A stretch of 64,000 nucleotides of DNA from Paenibacillus nasutitermitis (GTDB lineage: Bacteria > Bacillota > Bacilli > Paenibacillales > Paenibacillaceae). The notes beneath the pieces were generated by a model, which saw only the letters and a program-made list of their open reading frames with translations, was not told the origin of the DNA and ran no database searches. How positions within the stretch are numbered: the stretch's first letter is position 1; each line of letters starts with the position of its first letter. The stretch is from contig NZ_BMHP01000006.1 of the NCBI RefSeq assembly GCF_014641075.1, positions 186,001 to 250,000 of the forward strand, in the 5' to 3' direction. The translations under genes and the position numbers were made by a program. Shown here piece by piece: positions 7,707-16,343 of the stretch.

Positions 7707-8960
7707 TCAGGCGTTGTCGCTCAGGACTTTGTTGTCATGGGAATGAAAAGGCGAATAAGCCTCGCTGTCTTCATAGAAATTGTGCGGCAGACGGGATGGC
7801 GTAACTTCAAAGCGGGGATGCACGGATACCCGCTCGTCTGCGACAATAACCGTCACTTCGCCGTTCATGCTGCCGATCACGGCTCCATCCTCAATTACGG
7901 CTCCCTCGCCGATAATGGCGCGGTACAGCCACACATTGCATCCGATACGCGCACCCGGCATAATCACACTTTCGCGCACATCGGAATTCTGGCCGATCGT
8001 AACGTCACCGAACACAACGGAACGGCCCACATCACCTTCAATCGAGCTGCCGGGGTGGATAATGGAGTTATGTACCTCAATATCCGCAATGGCAGGGATG
8101 GATGGCTTGTACAGCTTCTCTTTCGATAAAATAGGCCAAGCCTCGGGGTCATAGGTGCCCAGCGCCTGGATTTGATCATCGATCAAATCCATATGCGCTT
8201 CCCAAAGACTGTCGATCGTGCCGACATCACGCCAGTATCCCTCATAGGAATGAGCTTGCAGATGAATCCCGCCCTTCAGCATATCAGGAATGAGATCCTT
8301 GCCGAAATCATGGCTGGAAGCTTCATTAGCCGCATCCTTAAGCAGCATGCTGCGAAGGTCCGACCAACGGAACATATAAATGCCCATTGATGCCAGATTG
8401 CTCTGCGGCTCTGCTGGTTTCTCGGCAAAATCCACAATTCTTCCAGTCTCATCCGTATTCATAATCCCGAACCGGCTTGCTTCTTTCCAAGGAACTCTTT
8501 TGACGGCTATTGTGGCGGAAGCTCCACTCGCTCTATGCTCCTCCAGGAGCGTCCCGTAATCCATTTTGTAGATATGATCTCCCGATAAAATCAAAACATG
8601 CTCCGGATTCTGCCGGTCAATATAATCCAAATTCTGATAAATCGCATCAGCGGTTCCAGCATATCCGCGCTCGCTGACTCTGCTTGACGGCAGAAGGGCA
8701 ATCTCCGTTCTTTTGGCGGTTTTTTTGGCGCTCCAGGTCCGGCCATCGCCAATATGCTTATGAAGCGAATCCGCCTGATATTGAGTAAGAACGCCGATCG
8801 TTTCTATGCGTGAATGGACACAATTGCTTAACGTATAATCAATAATCCGGCTGTGACCGCCAAACGGTACAGCGGGTTTGGCAAGCTTCGCTGTGAGAGG
8901 TCCCAATCTGCGACCTTCACCTCCGGCAAGCAGCATAGCAAGGCAAGATTTGGCATTCAT
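7707..8960 (-). CDS. glgC: Glucose-1-phosphate adenylyltransferase (ADP-glucose pyrophosphorylase)
   Basis: It makes ADP-glucose from ATP and glucose-1-phosphate, the committed step of glycogen synthesis. The 417-residue protein begins with the nucleotidyltransferase loop AMLLAGGEGRRLGPLT, has the KLAKPAVPFGG lysine, LSGDHIYKMDY with the catalytic aspartate, and GYWRDVGTIDSLWEAHM. A left-handed beta-helix hexapeptide region (from about residue 290) includes SSIEGDVGRSVVFGDVTIG. GGGAGG precedes the ATG. No glgD, glgA, glgB or glgP is adjacent, unlike the usual Bacillus glg operon. The C-terminal tail after the beta-helix is unusually long and polar. Confidence 0.92.
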   Translation of the reverse strand: MNAKSCLAMLLAGGEGRRLGPLTAKLAKPAVPFGGHSRIIDYTLSNCVHSRIETIGVLTQYQADSLHKHIGDGRTWSAKKTAKRTEIALLPSSRVSERGYAGTADAIYQNLDYIDRQNPEHVLILSGDHIYKMDYGTLLEEHRASGASATIAVKRVPWKEASRFGIMNTDETGRIVDFAEKPAEPQSNLASMGIYMFRWSDLRSMLLKDAANEASSHDFGKDLIPDMLKGGIHLQAHSYEGYWRDVGTIDSLWEAHMDLIDDQIQALGTYDPEAWPILSKEKLYKPSIPAIADIEVHNSIIHPGSSIEGDVGRSVVFGDVTIGQNSDVRESVIMPGARIGCNVWLYRAIIGEGAVIEDGAVIGSMNGEVTVIVADERVSVHPRFEVTPSRLPHNFYEDSEAYSPFHSHDNKVLSDNA

Positions 8961-9546
8961 TCCTTATTACCTCCCATTAATGCAACGAAAACCAGGGCAT
9001 GACAGCCGGCTCGTGTGCTGTGTGTTTACTTTAATACCACCGGGGACGAGCTTATGAAACGTATCCTTAACTTTCACGATCTTGACGCAATTTATTTGCT
9101 TAAGCAGCATGGATACTGGGTATGGTTGCTGATGATATGTTCATTTTTTGATTAGCATGTCCTACAGAGAGCGTGACAATATCCGGTAACCGAATGGTTC
9201 GAGTGCCACCTTTTTGCATATCCTTGTTTACCGCGCCAGTCATATTTGTCGCCCGTGATGGCAGTTACTTTTTCCACATCATTTTTTTGTTTTGGACGCA
9301 CAGGTGAATGGTCTGACTGTCGTAGGCGTAAGCCCAGTTGTTTCGAGATTTGTGATAAAAGCATTCATGGAGCATCTCCTTTCGCTCCTTCTGCTTTTGT
9401 ACGCGCCACATGGCGATTACTTCCTGTTTACACAGATATTTACGGATTTGAACCGTGCTCCAGTTTGTTTCATTGCCCATCGCCAAGGGTAAATCTGAAT
9501 TAGGCTGACCTGGCGACGCCAAATTGAATTATGGAGGGAATTTCTT
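8961..9546. other. Intergenic region, 586 bases, no convincing gene
   Basis: Short frames on both strands (for example 9265-9522 minus) have no ribosome binding site, no recognisable family and poor codon composition. The only sites I can support are the candidate sigma-B promoter at 9467-9492 and the ribosome binding site GGAGGG at 9533-9538 for the next gene. The length suggests a decayed gene, but no homology is recognisable by eye. Confidence 0.5.
9467..9492 (+). promoter_or_regulatory. Candidate sigma-B general-stress promoter
   Basis: GTTTCA (9467-9472), a 14-base spacer and GGGTAA (9487-9492) closely match the SigB consensus GTTTAA-N12-15-GGGTAT. It is about 55 bases upstream of a YflT-type general stress protein gene, a family whose Bacillus members belong to the SigB regulon. 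Confidence 0.6.
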
Positions 9547-9882
9547 ATGCATGAAACAAAACCAACCGTTCAAATTGTGACTACTGCCATGGATGCTCTG
9601 CATACGGTGAGAGAATTAAACCGGCAAGGGTATAAACAAGACAATATTTTCGTTCTCGCTCATGACAGCGATCAGACAAAATCGTTGGCTGATGCTACGG
9701 ATACCAATAATATCGGGATGGCCGAGGAAGGTGTCTTTACGACAATGGCCAATGTATTCCGTTCTCGCGGCGATGAGATCCGCGCGAAGCTTCAGTCTAT
9801 CGGCTTTACGGATAGCGAATCCGAGCGTTATGAAGAGGAGCTAGACCGTGGTCGTGTATTGGTCATTACAAACGTTCACTAA
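9547..9882 (+). CDS. YflT/GSP17M-type general stress protein
   Basis: The 111-residue cytosolic protein has the YflT domain seen in general stress protein 17M: an alternating alpha/beta start (VQIVTTAMDALHTVRELNRQGYKQDNIFVLAHD) and a C-terminal ESERYEEELDRGRVLVITN strand. The family is induced by heat, salt or ethanol in Bacillus; its molecular function is unknown. GGAGGG lies 8 bases before the ATG. A sigma-B-like promoter precedes it, and a stem-loop follows at 9921. Confidence 0.85.
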   Translation: MHETKPTVQIVTTAMDALHTVRELNRQGYKQDNIFVLAHDSDQTKSLADATDTNNIGMAEEGVFTTMANVFRSRGDEIRAKLQSIGFTDSESERYEEELDRGRVLVITNVH

Positions 9883-9920
9883 CATAAATGGTTCTAACTC
9901 CATATCAAAATGAGGAATAA

Positions 9921-9952
9921 TTAGGTCGCAGCCCTCCTGGCTAGCGGCCTAA
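9921..9952 (+). terminator. Stem-loop, probable terminator
   Basis: TTAGGTCGC (9921-9929) pairs with GCGGCCTAA (9944-9952), with one G-U pair and a nested AGCC/GGCT stem. The downstream T content is modest (TCGTTCGTATTTC), so termination strength is uncertain. Confidence 0.55.
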
Positions 9953-10021
9953 TCGTTCGTATTTCAATAGCGATTGCCTTATAATGAAAGAAAAACTGTG
10001 TAAAGTGGGAGTCTAACGTAA

Positions 10022-13000
10022 ATGAAAATCAAGGCAAAACTAATGATCAGCTTTTTCGTCATGATCGCATTATTGCTTATTATTTCTTTGACTGGGCTTA
10101 ACAATTTCACCAAGATGAACGAGAAACTGGATGAAGTCTACAGCAATCGCTACAACAAACTGATGATTGCCTATGATTTGCGGGGTGCGGTGAATAACAC
10201 CGCCAAAGCGCTTGTCAATGTTTTGACAGTGCCGACCGCCGAAATTCTCCAGAAGAATGAAGGCCAGCTTAAGGAATCTCCTGTTCTGGCTAAGCGGTAT
10301 CTGGCAGAAATGAAAGAAATCTCCACCTCCGATACAGAAAACAATATCATGCTGCAGCTCGACCGCGCATTGGAGGACTATGACGTTTATACCAACCGTG
10401 TTATCCAGCTCGTCCTCGAAGGCAAGGGGGAGGAAGCTATCGCCCTTCGCCAGAAGGAAGGACTCGCTTTTCAGGAAACAGCGGTCAATCTGATTGATGA
10501 TTTAAGCGGCTTTCACCGCCATGCGATGGATCAGGCTGTAAGCGAAGCGAGAGATTTAAATCAAACTTCCCAGGTTGTGATGATCTCGGTCACCATCATC
10601 GGACTGCTGCTGGGACTTGGCATTATGTCTTGGAACTTAACAAGCATGAACCGGGGTCTGAATGGGCTCTCATCCCTAATTGGCGCTTATGCCAGAGGGA
10701 TACTGGATCCGCGTTCCCGCAAATATGCAGAAACCCAAGATGAATTCGGCGAGGTGGCCAAAGCGTTCTATTCCCTGGCCGATGATCTGGAACGTAAAAC
10801 CACCATTGAACAGGCCTATAATAAGCAGATGGAAAATGAAACCTGGGTGAAAACGAATCTCGCATCTGTAGCCGTGGTGCTGCAGACTGAACAGGAAATC
10901 ACCATGCTTGGCCAGATGTTCATTGAAAAGCTTGCGCCATTAACAGGCGCTGCTTACGGAGGCTTCTATATAAGGGAAGGGCTAGGCGGCGAAGACAGAT
11001 TGAAGCTCGAAGGCTCCTACGCGATGCACGATGAAGCGCTTTTCGGGCAAACCTTTGCTTTTGGCGAAGGACTGGTTGGCCAATGTGCCCGCAGTCAGGA
11101 AGAGATTTTGCTCGACGAGCTGCCTGATACCTACATCAAGTTGAAATCCGGGATTGGCGAGACGCTTCCCAGTACGCTGCTGCTGGTTCCCGTCTCTTAT
11201 CAAGGGCAGCTGCTCGCCGTTATAGAGCTTGCCAGCCTGAATGCCTTCGATGAGCGGCAGCGGAAGCTGATCCGTGAGCTGGCAGAGAACTGCGGCATTG
11301 TATTGAACAATTTGTTTGGACGCATTCGCGTGCAGGAGCTGCTTCATGAGTCGCAGACCATGTCCGAAGAGCTGCAGGTTCAGTCTGAGGAACTCATGTC
11401 CCAGCAGGAAGAGCTTCGCAGGTCCAATGAAAATCTGGAAGAACAGACGCAAGCGCTCAAAAAATCGGAAGAGCAGCTGCAAATTCAGCAGGAGCAGCTG
11501 GAACACAATAATGATCAGCTCACGCAAAAAACGCATCAGCTGGAGCAGCAGATGCGCCAAACCGAGATGAAGAACCAGCAAATCGAGAAAACAAAAACGG
11601 CCCTGGAAAAACAAACCGTACAGCTTGCGCTCTCATCCAAATACAAATCCGAGTTTCTGGCGAATATGTCGCATGAGCTGCGTACGCCGCTCAACAGCCT
11701 GCTCATCCTGTCGCAAATGCTCAAAGACAATAAAGAAGGTAATTTAACGGGGAAACAGGTTGATTTCGCCACTACCATTCATTCTTCTGGCGGGGATTTG
11801 CTGAAGCTGATTGATGAAATTCTAGACCTTTCCAAAATTGGCGCCGGAAAAATGAACATCGTAACCGAGAAGGTGCCGCTCAAGGAATTGACCGATATGG
11901 TGAGAACCAACTTTACGCCTGTCAGCCAGCAAAAAGGTATCGCGCTGGAAATGAACATTGAGCCCGGAACGCCGGAAAGCATGTACACGGATAGCCACCG
12001 GGTCAAGCAAATACTCAAAAATCTCTTTTCCAATGCATTCAAGTTTACGCAAGAGGGGCAGATCAGCATGATTATACGGACTGCCCATCCGGAAGAGTCT
12101 GACTTTGCCGCCGGAAAAGGCGCCACGCTTGCTTTGGAAGTTCGCGATACAGGGATAGGAATTCCTCTTGAGCAGCAGCAGATGGTATTCGAGGCCTTCC
12201 AGCAGGTTGACGGCACGACAAGCCGTACCTATGGGGGGACGGGGCTGGGACTTGCGATCAGCAGGGATCTGGCCAAACTGCTGGGTGGCGATATTACCCT
12301 GCACAGCGAGGAAGGCCAAGGAAGCACCTTCACACTCTATCTGCCGGAATTCCACGTGGCGGAAGTTGGGGAGAACAAGAAGGAAACCGGCGAAGAATCC
12401 TGGCATGCGGAGCATACGAATAGCCGCACGGGGGAACAACATACCGATTTCCCATCCACGGCCCAAACAGCCTCTGCGTTTGCTTCCGGTGAAGCTGCGC
12501 TTGCCGCAGCCACGACTGCGGGAACGGCTGCCAACCAGACTGTCGAGGATGACCGCGAAGATATCGCTTCTTCGGACCGGGTCGTTCTGATTGTGGAAGA
12601 CGACATTCATTTTGCCCGAGTTCTGCTGGATATGGCCCGCTCCAGAGGATTCAAAGGCATCGTCGCCCTCCAGGGTGATATAGGCCTTGCCTGCGCCAAA
12701 ACTTACAAGCCCGATGCCATTCTTCTGGATATCATGCTGCCGGTTATGGACGGCTGGTCGGTGCTGCATCATCTCAAGCATGATGCGGATACCAGGCATA
12801 TCCCGGTCCATGTTATTTCGGTTATGGATGATATCCAACAGGGATTATCGATGGGGGCTATCGCTTATTTGACTAAGCCGGCCACCAAGGAACGGCTTGA
12901 CAGCCTCTTCCAGCAGATCGAATCCTTCCTGGAGCGCGATCTGAAGCATCTGCTGGTTGTCGAGGATGACGCCGCGCAGCGCGTCAGCATCATGGAGCTC

Positions 13001-13747
13001 ATTGGACATGATGACGTTGTAATAAGAGCCGTCTCCACTGGCAGGGAAGCGCTGGAAGAGCTGGGCGCGCAGCATTACGACTGCATGGTGCTCGACCTGG
13101 GATTGCCGGATATTAACGGTTTCGATTTATTGGACAATATCCGCAAGGATGATAAGCTTAGAGAAATGCCGATTATTATTTACACCGGCCGCGAGCTGGA
13201 CAAAAAAGAAGAAATGAAGCTTAAGAAATACGCGGAGACGATTATTATCAAGGATGTCAAATCGCCGGAGAGGCTGCTGGATGAAACCACCCTCTTCCTG
13301 CATCGGGTGGTAGCCGACCTGCCCGAAGAAAAACGCAGCGTGCTGCGCAAGCTGCACAGCGTGGAGACCATTTTTGACGGCAAGCCGATTCTCATCGTCG
13401 ATGACGATATCCGCAATGTATTCGCCTTATCAAGCGCGCTTGAGAGCTTTAATATGGATATCCATTTTGCCGAGAACGGGCGGGAAGCCCTGGAGATGCT
13501 GGAAAAGCAGCCGGGCATCAAGCTGATTCTGATGGATATGATGATGCCGGAAATGGATGGCTATGAGACGATGCGGCATATCCGGCTGATGCCGGAATAC
13601 GAGCAGCTGCCCATTATCGCCATAACGGCCAAGGCGATGAAGGAAGACCGCGATAAGTGCATTGAAGCGGGCGCTTCCGATTATATCGCCAAGCCAGTAA
13701 ATATTGACCAGCTGCTGTCATTAATGAGGGTGTGGTTGTATAAATAA
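10022..13747 (+). CDS. Hybrid sensor histidine kinase with GAF and three receiver domains
   Basis: This is a 1241-residue membrane kinase. In order it has TM1 (about 6-28), an extracellular four-helix-bundle sensor, TM2 (about 185-205), HAMP, a GAF domain (about 285-435), a long Gln/Glu-rich coiled coil (about 440-545), HisKA with H551 in ANMSHELRTPLNS, and an HATPase with DTGIGIP and GGTGLGLAIS. Three receivers follow with phospho-acceptors D903 (LLDIMLPVMDG), D1025 (VLDLGLPDING) and D1172 (LMDMMMPEMDG). REC2 is followed by IIIKDVKSPERL instead of a classic KP motif. GGGAG precedes the ATG. It begins a three-gene cluster with cheR and a second hybrid kinase, so it probably belongs to a non-flagellar phosphorelay. 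Confidence 0.93.
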   Translation: MKIKAKLMISFFVMIALLLIISLTGLNNFTKMNEKLDEVYSNRYNKLMIAYDLRGAVNNTAKALVNVLTVPTAEILQKNEGQLKESPVLAKRYLAEMKEISTSDTENNIMLQLDRALEDYDVYTNRVIQLVLEGKGEEAIALRQKEGLAFQETAVNLIDDLSGFHRHAMDQAVSEARDLNQTSQVVMISVTIIGLLLGLGIMSWNLTSMNRGLNGLSSLIGAYARGILDPRSRKYAETQDEFGEVAKAFYSLADDLERKTTIEQAYNKQMENETWVKTNLASVAVVLQTEQEITMLGQMFIEKLAPLTGAAYGGFYIREGLGGEDRLKLEGSYAMHDEALFGQTFAFGEGLVGQCARSQEEILLDELPDTYIKLKSGIGETLPSTLLLVPVSYQGQLLAVIELASLNAFDERQRKLIRELAENCGIVLNNLFGRIRVQELLHESQTMSEELQVQSEELMSQQEELRRSNENLEEQTQALKKSEEQLQIQQEQLEHNNDQLTQKTHQLEQQMRQTEMKNQQIEKTKTALEKQTVQLALSSKYKSEFLANMSHELRTPLNSLLILSQMLKDNKEGNLTGKQVDFATTIHSSGGDLLKLIDEILDLSKIGAGKMNIVTEKVPLKELTDMVRTNFTPVSQQKGIALEMNIEPGTPESMYTDSHRVKQILKNLFSNAFKFTQEGQISMIIRTAHPEESDFAAGKGATLALEVRDTGIGIPLEQQQMVFEAFQQVDGTTSRTYGGTGLGLAISRDLAKLLGGDITLHSEEGQGSTFTLYLPEFHVAEVGENKKETGEESWHAEHTNSRTGEQHTDFPSTAQTASAFASGEAALAAATTAGTAANQTVEDDREDIASSDRVVLIVEDDIHFARVLLDMARSRGFKGIVALQGDIGLACAKTYKPDAILLDIMLPVMDGWSVLHHLKHDADTRHIPVHVISVMDDIQQGLSMGAIAYLTKPATKERLDSLFQQIESFLERDLKHLLVVEDDAAQRVSIMELIGHDDVVIRAVSTGREALEELGAQHYDCMVLDLGLPDINGFDLLDNIRKDDKLREMPIIIYTGRELDKKEEMKLKKYAETIIIKDVKSPERLLDETTLFLHRVVADLPEEKRSVLRKLHSVETIFDGKPILIVDDDIRNVFALSSALESFNMDIHFAENGREALEMLEKQPGIKLILMDMMMPEMDGYETMRHIRLMPEYEQLPIIAITAKAMKEDRDKCIEAGASDYIAKPVNIDQLLSLMRVWLYK

Positions 13748-13761
13748 CCAGGAGATTGTCA

Positions 13762-14585
13762 ATGAGGCTTCAGAGCGGGAGCGGATCGAGATCGAGCTGC
13801 TGCTTGAAGGATTATATCAATTATATGGCTATGATTTTCGCAATTATGCTTTTTCATCCGTCCGTCGCAGAATCTGGCACCGGGTAAACTCCGAGCGGCT
13901 CTCGACGATTACCGAGCTTACGAACAAGGTGCTCCATAACCGGGAAGTCATGACCCGTCTTTTATCCGATCTGACGATCCATGTCACCGAAATGTTTCGC
14001 GACCCGGCGGTATTCCGCTCGTTCCGGGAACATGTCGTTCCGCTGCTGCGCACGTATCCTTTTATCCGCATCTGGCATGCAGGCTGCTCAACAGGTGAAG
14101 AAGTGTATTCCATGGCCATTTTGCTCAAAGAAGAAGGCCTGTATGAGAAATCACGTATTTATGCGACGGATACGAGCGAGCGCGTGCTGGATTCCGCCAA
14201 GCAGGGCGTTTTCCCGATAGACCGGATGCAGAGCTTTACCAGAAACTATATGGACGCAGGCGGCAAGGAAGCCTTCAGTAAATATTATACGGCCAAGTAT
14301 GACTCGGTCCTGTTCCATTCCGAATTAAAGGCAAATATCGTATTTGCCCAGCATAATCTGGTTACAGACCAGTCCTTTAACGAGTTCAATGTCATTTTCT
14401 GCCGCAATGTGATGATTTATTTTAATAAAGAGCTGCAAAATCATGTGCATAAGCTGCTTTACGAAAGTTTGAGCACATTTGGCATCCTGGCGCTTGGTAC
14501 CAAAGAGTCCATCAACTTCACGCTTCATGCCGATGCCTATGAGGAAATGGATCCGCAGACTCGTTTGTACCGCAAAACCAGATAA
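13762..14585 (+). pseudogene. cheR: CheR-type protein-glutamate O-methyltransferase, apparent 5' frameshift
   Basis: The conserved reading frame (IEIELLLEGLYQLYGYDFRN, then TEMFRDPAVFRSF, the SAM-binding WHAGCSTGEEVYSMAILL, ATDTSERVL, and NVIFCRNVMIYFNKELQ) is a full CheR with its N-terminal helical domain. It transfers methyl groups from SAM to glutamates of receptor or kinase coiled coils. The well-placed start, ATG at 13762 seven bases after AGGAG, is in another frame that stops after 41 codons. The CheR frame is open from 13728 but has no ATG, GTG or TTG before the GTG at 13929, which would remove the N-terminal domain. A one-base loss near 13773 would explain this; ribosomal slippage from the kinase or a rare start are alternatives. 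The catalytic part is intact. Confidence 0.7.
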
Positions 14586-14661
14586 GCCAACTCATCTTAT
14601 CCAGCCCAATAGACGGGCAGTTGATTTGAAATTAGTCGTATGGGCAGGTGAACGTTATCGC

Positions 14662-16323
14662 ATGATTGCATATGAAGGGCCGATTAATATTTTACTTGTG
14701 GATGACCATCCCGACAATCTGCTGACACTTGAAGCTGTGCTTGGGAACGACCGCTATAATCTGGTCAAATGCTTGTCGGGGGAAGAAGCGCTGCGCTGTC
14801 TGCTTAAGGATGAATTCGCCGTTATTCTGCTGGATGTGCAGATGCCGGAGATGGACGGCTTCGAGACAGCCAAGCTGATCAAATCGCGCAGGAAAACACA
14901 GGAGATTCCTATCATCTTTATTTCTGCTACCAGCAAAGAAAGCGAACATTTCTTTAGCGGCTACGAGGCCGGAGCAATCGATTATATGCTCAAGCCGTTC
15001 GTGCCCCAAATTCTGCGGACTAAGATTGAAGGATTTGTCCGGATGTATCTCAACAATAAAACCCTTCAGCTGCAGAGCGAGCTGCTTCAAGAGAAGACCC
15101 TCCAGTTGGAGCAAATGAACCGTGAGCTTGTAATCGCCAAAGAAGCGGCGGAAATCGCAGCCAAAGCCAAGACCAATTTCCTGGCCATGGTCAGCCACGA
15201 AATCCGCACGCCTATGAACGGCGTTCTTGGCATGACAGGCCTGCTGCTGGATACGGAGCTGGATACCGAGCAGCGGGAGTACGCCGAGATTATTCGGCGC
15301 AGCGGAGATGCTCTGCTGCTCATCATTAACGATATTCTCGACTACGCTAAGATTGAATCCGGCAAGCTGGAGCTGGAGGAGACACTTTTCCGACTGGACC
15401 TCATCATTGCCGAGACCTTTGAGCTGTTCACAGCCAAATCCAAGCAGTTCAACCTGGAGCTCGCCAGCTGCATCGACCCCCAACTGCCGGAACAAGTGGT
15501 CGGTGACGGGTCCAAGCTCCGCCAAATCCTGATCAATCTGGTGGGCAATGCTGTAAAGTTCACCCCAAAAGGCTCTATTCAAGTGACTGTCAAGCTGTTA
15601 CACGCGAGAGAGCAGTCCATTGATATCGAATTTGCCGTTCAGGATACCGGAGTGGGCATCCCGGAAGAAAAACAGCCGCTGCTGTTCCAGCCCTTCTCCC
15701 AGGTGGACACCTCCTTGACGAGACAATACAGCGGTACCGGACTAGGCCTCGCCATTTGCAAGAATCTGGTTGAGTTAATGGGCGGAACCATCAGCGTGGA
15801 GTCCACTGTGGACATCGGCTCGATCTTTCGCTTCACGGTCGCCTTAAGAATGGAGGGCTGCCCTTCCAGGCATTCGGGGCATTATCTTTCCGAGGCGGAA
15901 AGTTCCGCTACGCACGAACGCTGCCTGGGTATGGCCAGGGTTCTGGTCGCCGATGACAACGAGATCAATCAGAAGCTGACCTTGAGGCTGTTGGACAAAT
16001 TGGGCATTGCCGCCGATGTGGTGGGCAACGGCCAGGATGCCGTCGACCGGGCGGCAAGCCGTCATTATGATCTGATCCTGATGGATATGCGCATGCCTGT
16101 TATGGATGGCTTGGAAGCAACGGAGCGGCTGCTGGCCGCCTCGGGAGATGGTCATTTGCCCGTGGTGGTGGCGATGACAGCCAATGGCCTGAGCAGCGAC
16201 CGGGAACGATGCCTCAAAGCTGGTATGGCCGATTTTCTGACCAAACCGATTCAGGTAGCCGCAGTGAAGGAAATACTCAAGCGGTACGGATTTCAAACGC
16301 AAGCCAAACAGTCGGCCCCCTAA
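14662..16323 (+). CDS. REC-HisKA-HATPase-REC hybrid histidine kinase
   Basis: The 553-residue cytosolic protein has an N-terminal receiver (INILLVDDHPDN, D58 in LLDVQMPEMDG, KPF lysine), a coiled coil (about 125-165), HisKA with H179 in AMVSHEIRTPMNG, an HATPase with VQDTGVGIP and GTGLGLAIC, and a C-terminal receiver with D475 in LMDMRMPVMDG. No membrane segment is present, so input probably comes through REC1, perhaps from the large kinase upstream. The ATG at 14662 begins directly before the receiver and is preferred over an upstream frame that lacks a ribosome binding site and overlaps cheR. The gene ends in a strong terminator. Confidence 0.9.
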   Translation: MIAYEGPINILLVDDHPDNLLTLEAVLGNDRYNLVKCLSGEEALRCLLKDEFAVILLDVQMPEMDGFETAKLIKSRRKTQEIPIIFISATSKESEHFFSGYEAGAIDYMLKPFVPQILRTKIEGFVRMYLNNKTLQLQSELLQEKTLQLEQMNRELVIAKEAAEIAAKAKTNFLAMVSHEIRTPMNGVLGMTGLLLDTELDTEQREYAEIIRRSGDALLLIINDILDYAKIESGKLELEETLFRLDLIIAETFELFTAKSKQFNLELASCIDPQLPEQVVGDGSKLRQILINLVGNAVKFTPKGSIQVTVKLLHAREQSIDIEFAVQDTGVGIPEEKQPLLFQPFSQVDTSLTRQYSGTGLGLAICKNLVELMGGTISVESTVDIGSIFRFTVALRMEGCPSRHSGHYLSEAESSATHERCLGMARVLVADDNEINQKLTLRLLDKLGIAADVVGNGQDAVDRAASRHYDLILMDMRMPVMDGLEATERLLAASGDGHLPVVVAMTANGLSSDRERCLKAGMADFLTKPIQVAAVKEILKRYGFQTQAKQSAP

Positions 16324-16338
16324 AGGAGCCGACTGTTT
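16306..16338. terminator. Bidirectional intrinsic terminator
   Basis: AAACAGTCGGC (16306-16316) pairs perfectly with GCCGACTGTTT (16328-16338), followed by TT on the plus strand. It overlaps the 3' end of the hybrid kinase gene and separates it from the convergent UvrC-like gene. Confidence 0.88.
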
Positions 16339-16343
16339 TTGAT

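Noticed and set aside
9152..9522. Short minus-strand frames (9152-9364 and 9265-9522) as genes
   Set aside because: No ribosome binding site, no known family, and the two frames overlap each other; probably chance in a long intergenic region.
13929..14585. GTG at 13929 as the natural cheR start
   Set aside because: It would delete the conserved N-terminal helical domain whose sequence is present just upstream in the same frame, and it has no good ribosome binding site.
14479..14661. N-terminal extension of the second hybrid kinase
   Set aside because: It overlaps cheR, lacks a ribosome binding site and adds non-conserved residues before the receiver; ATG 14662 is better.
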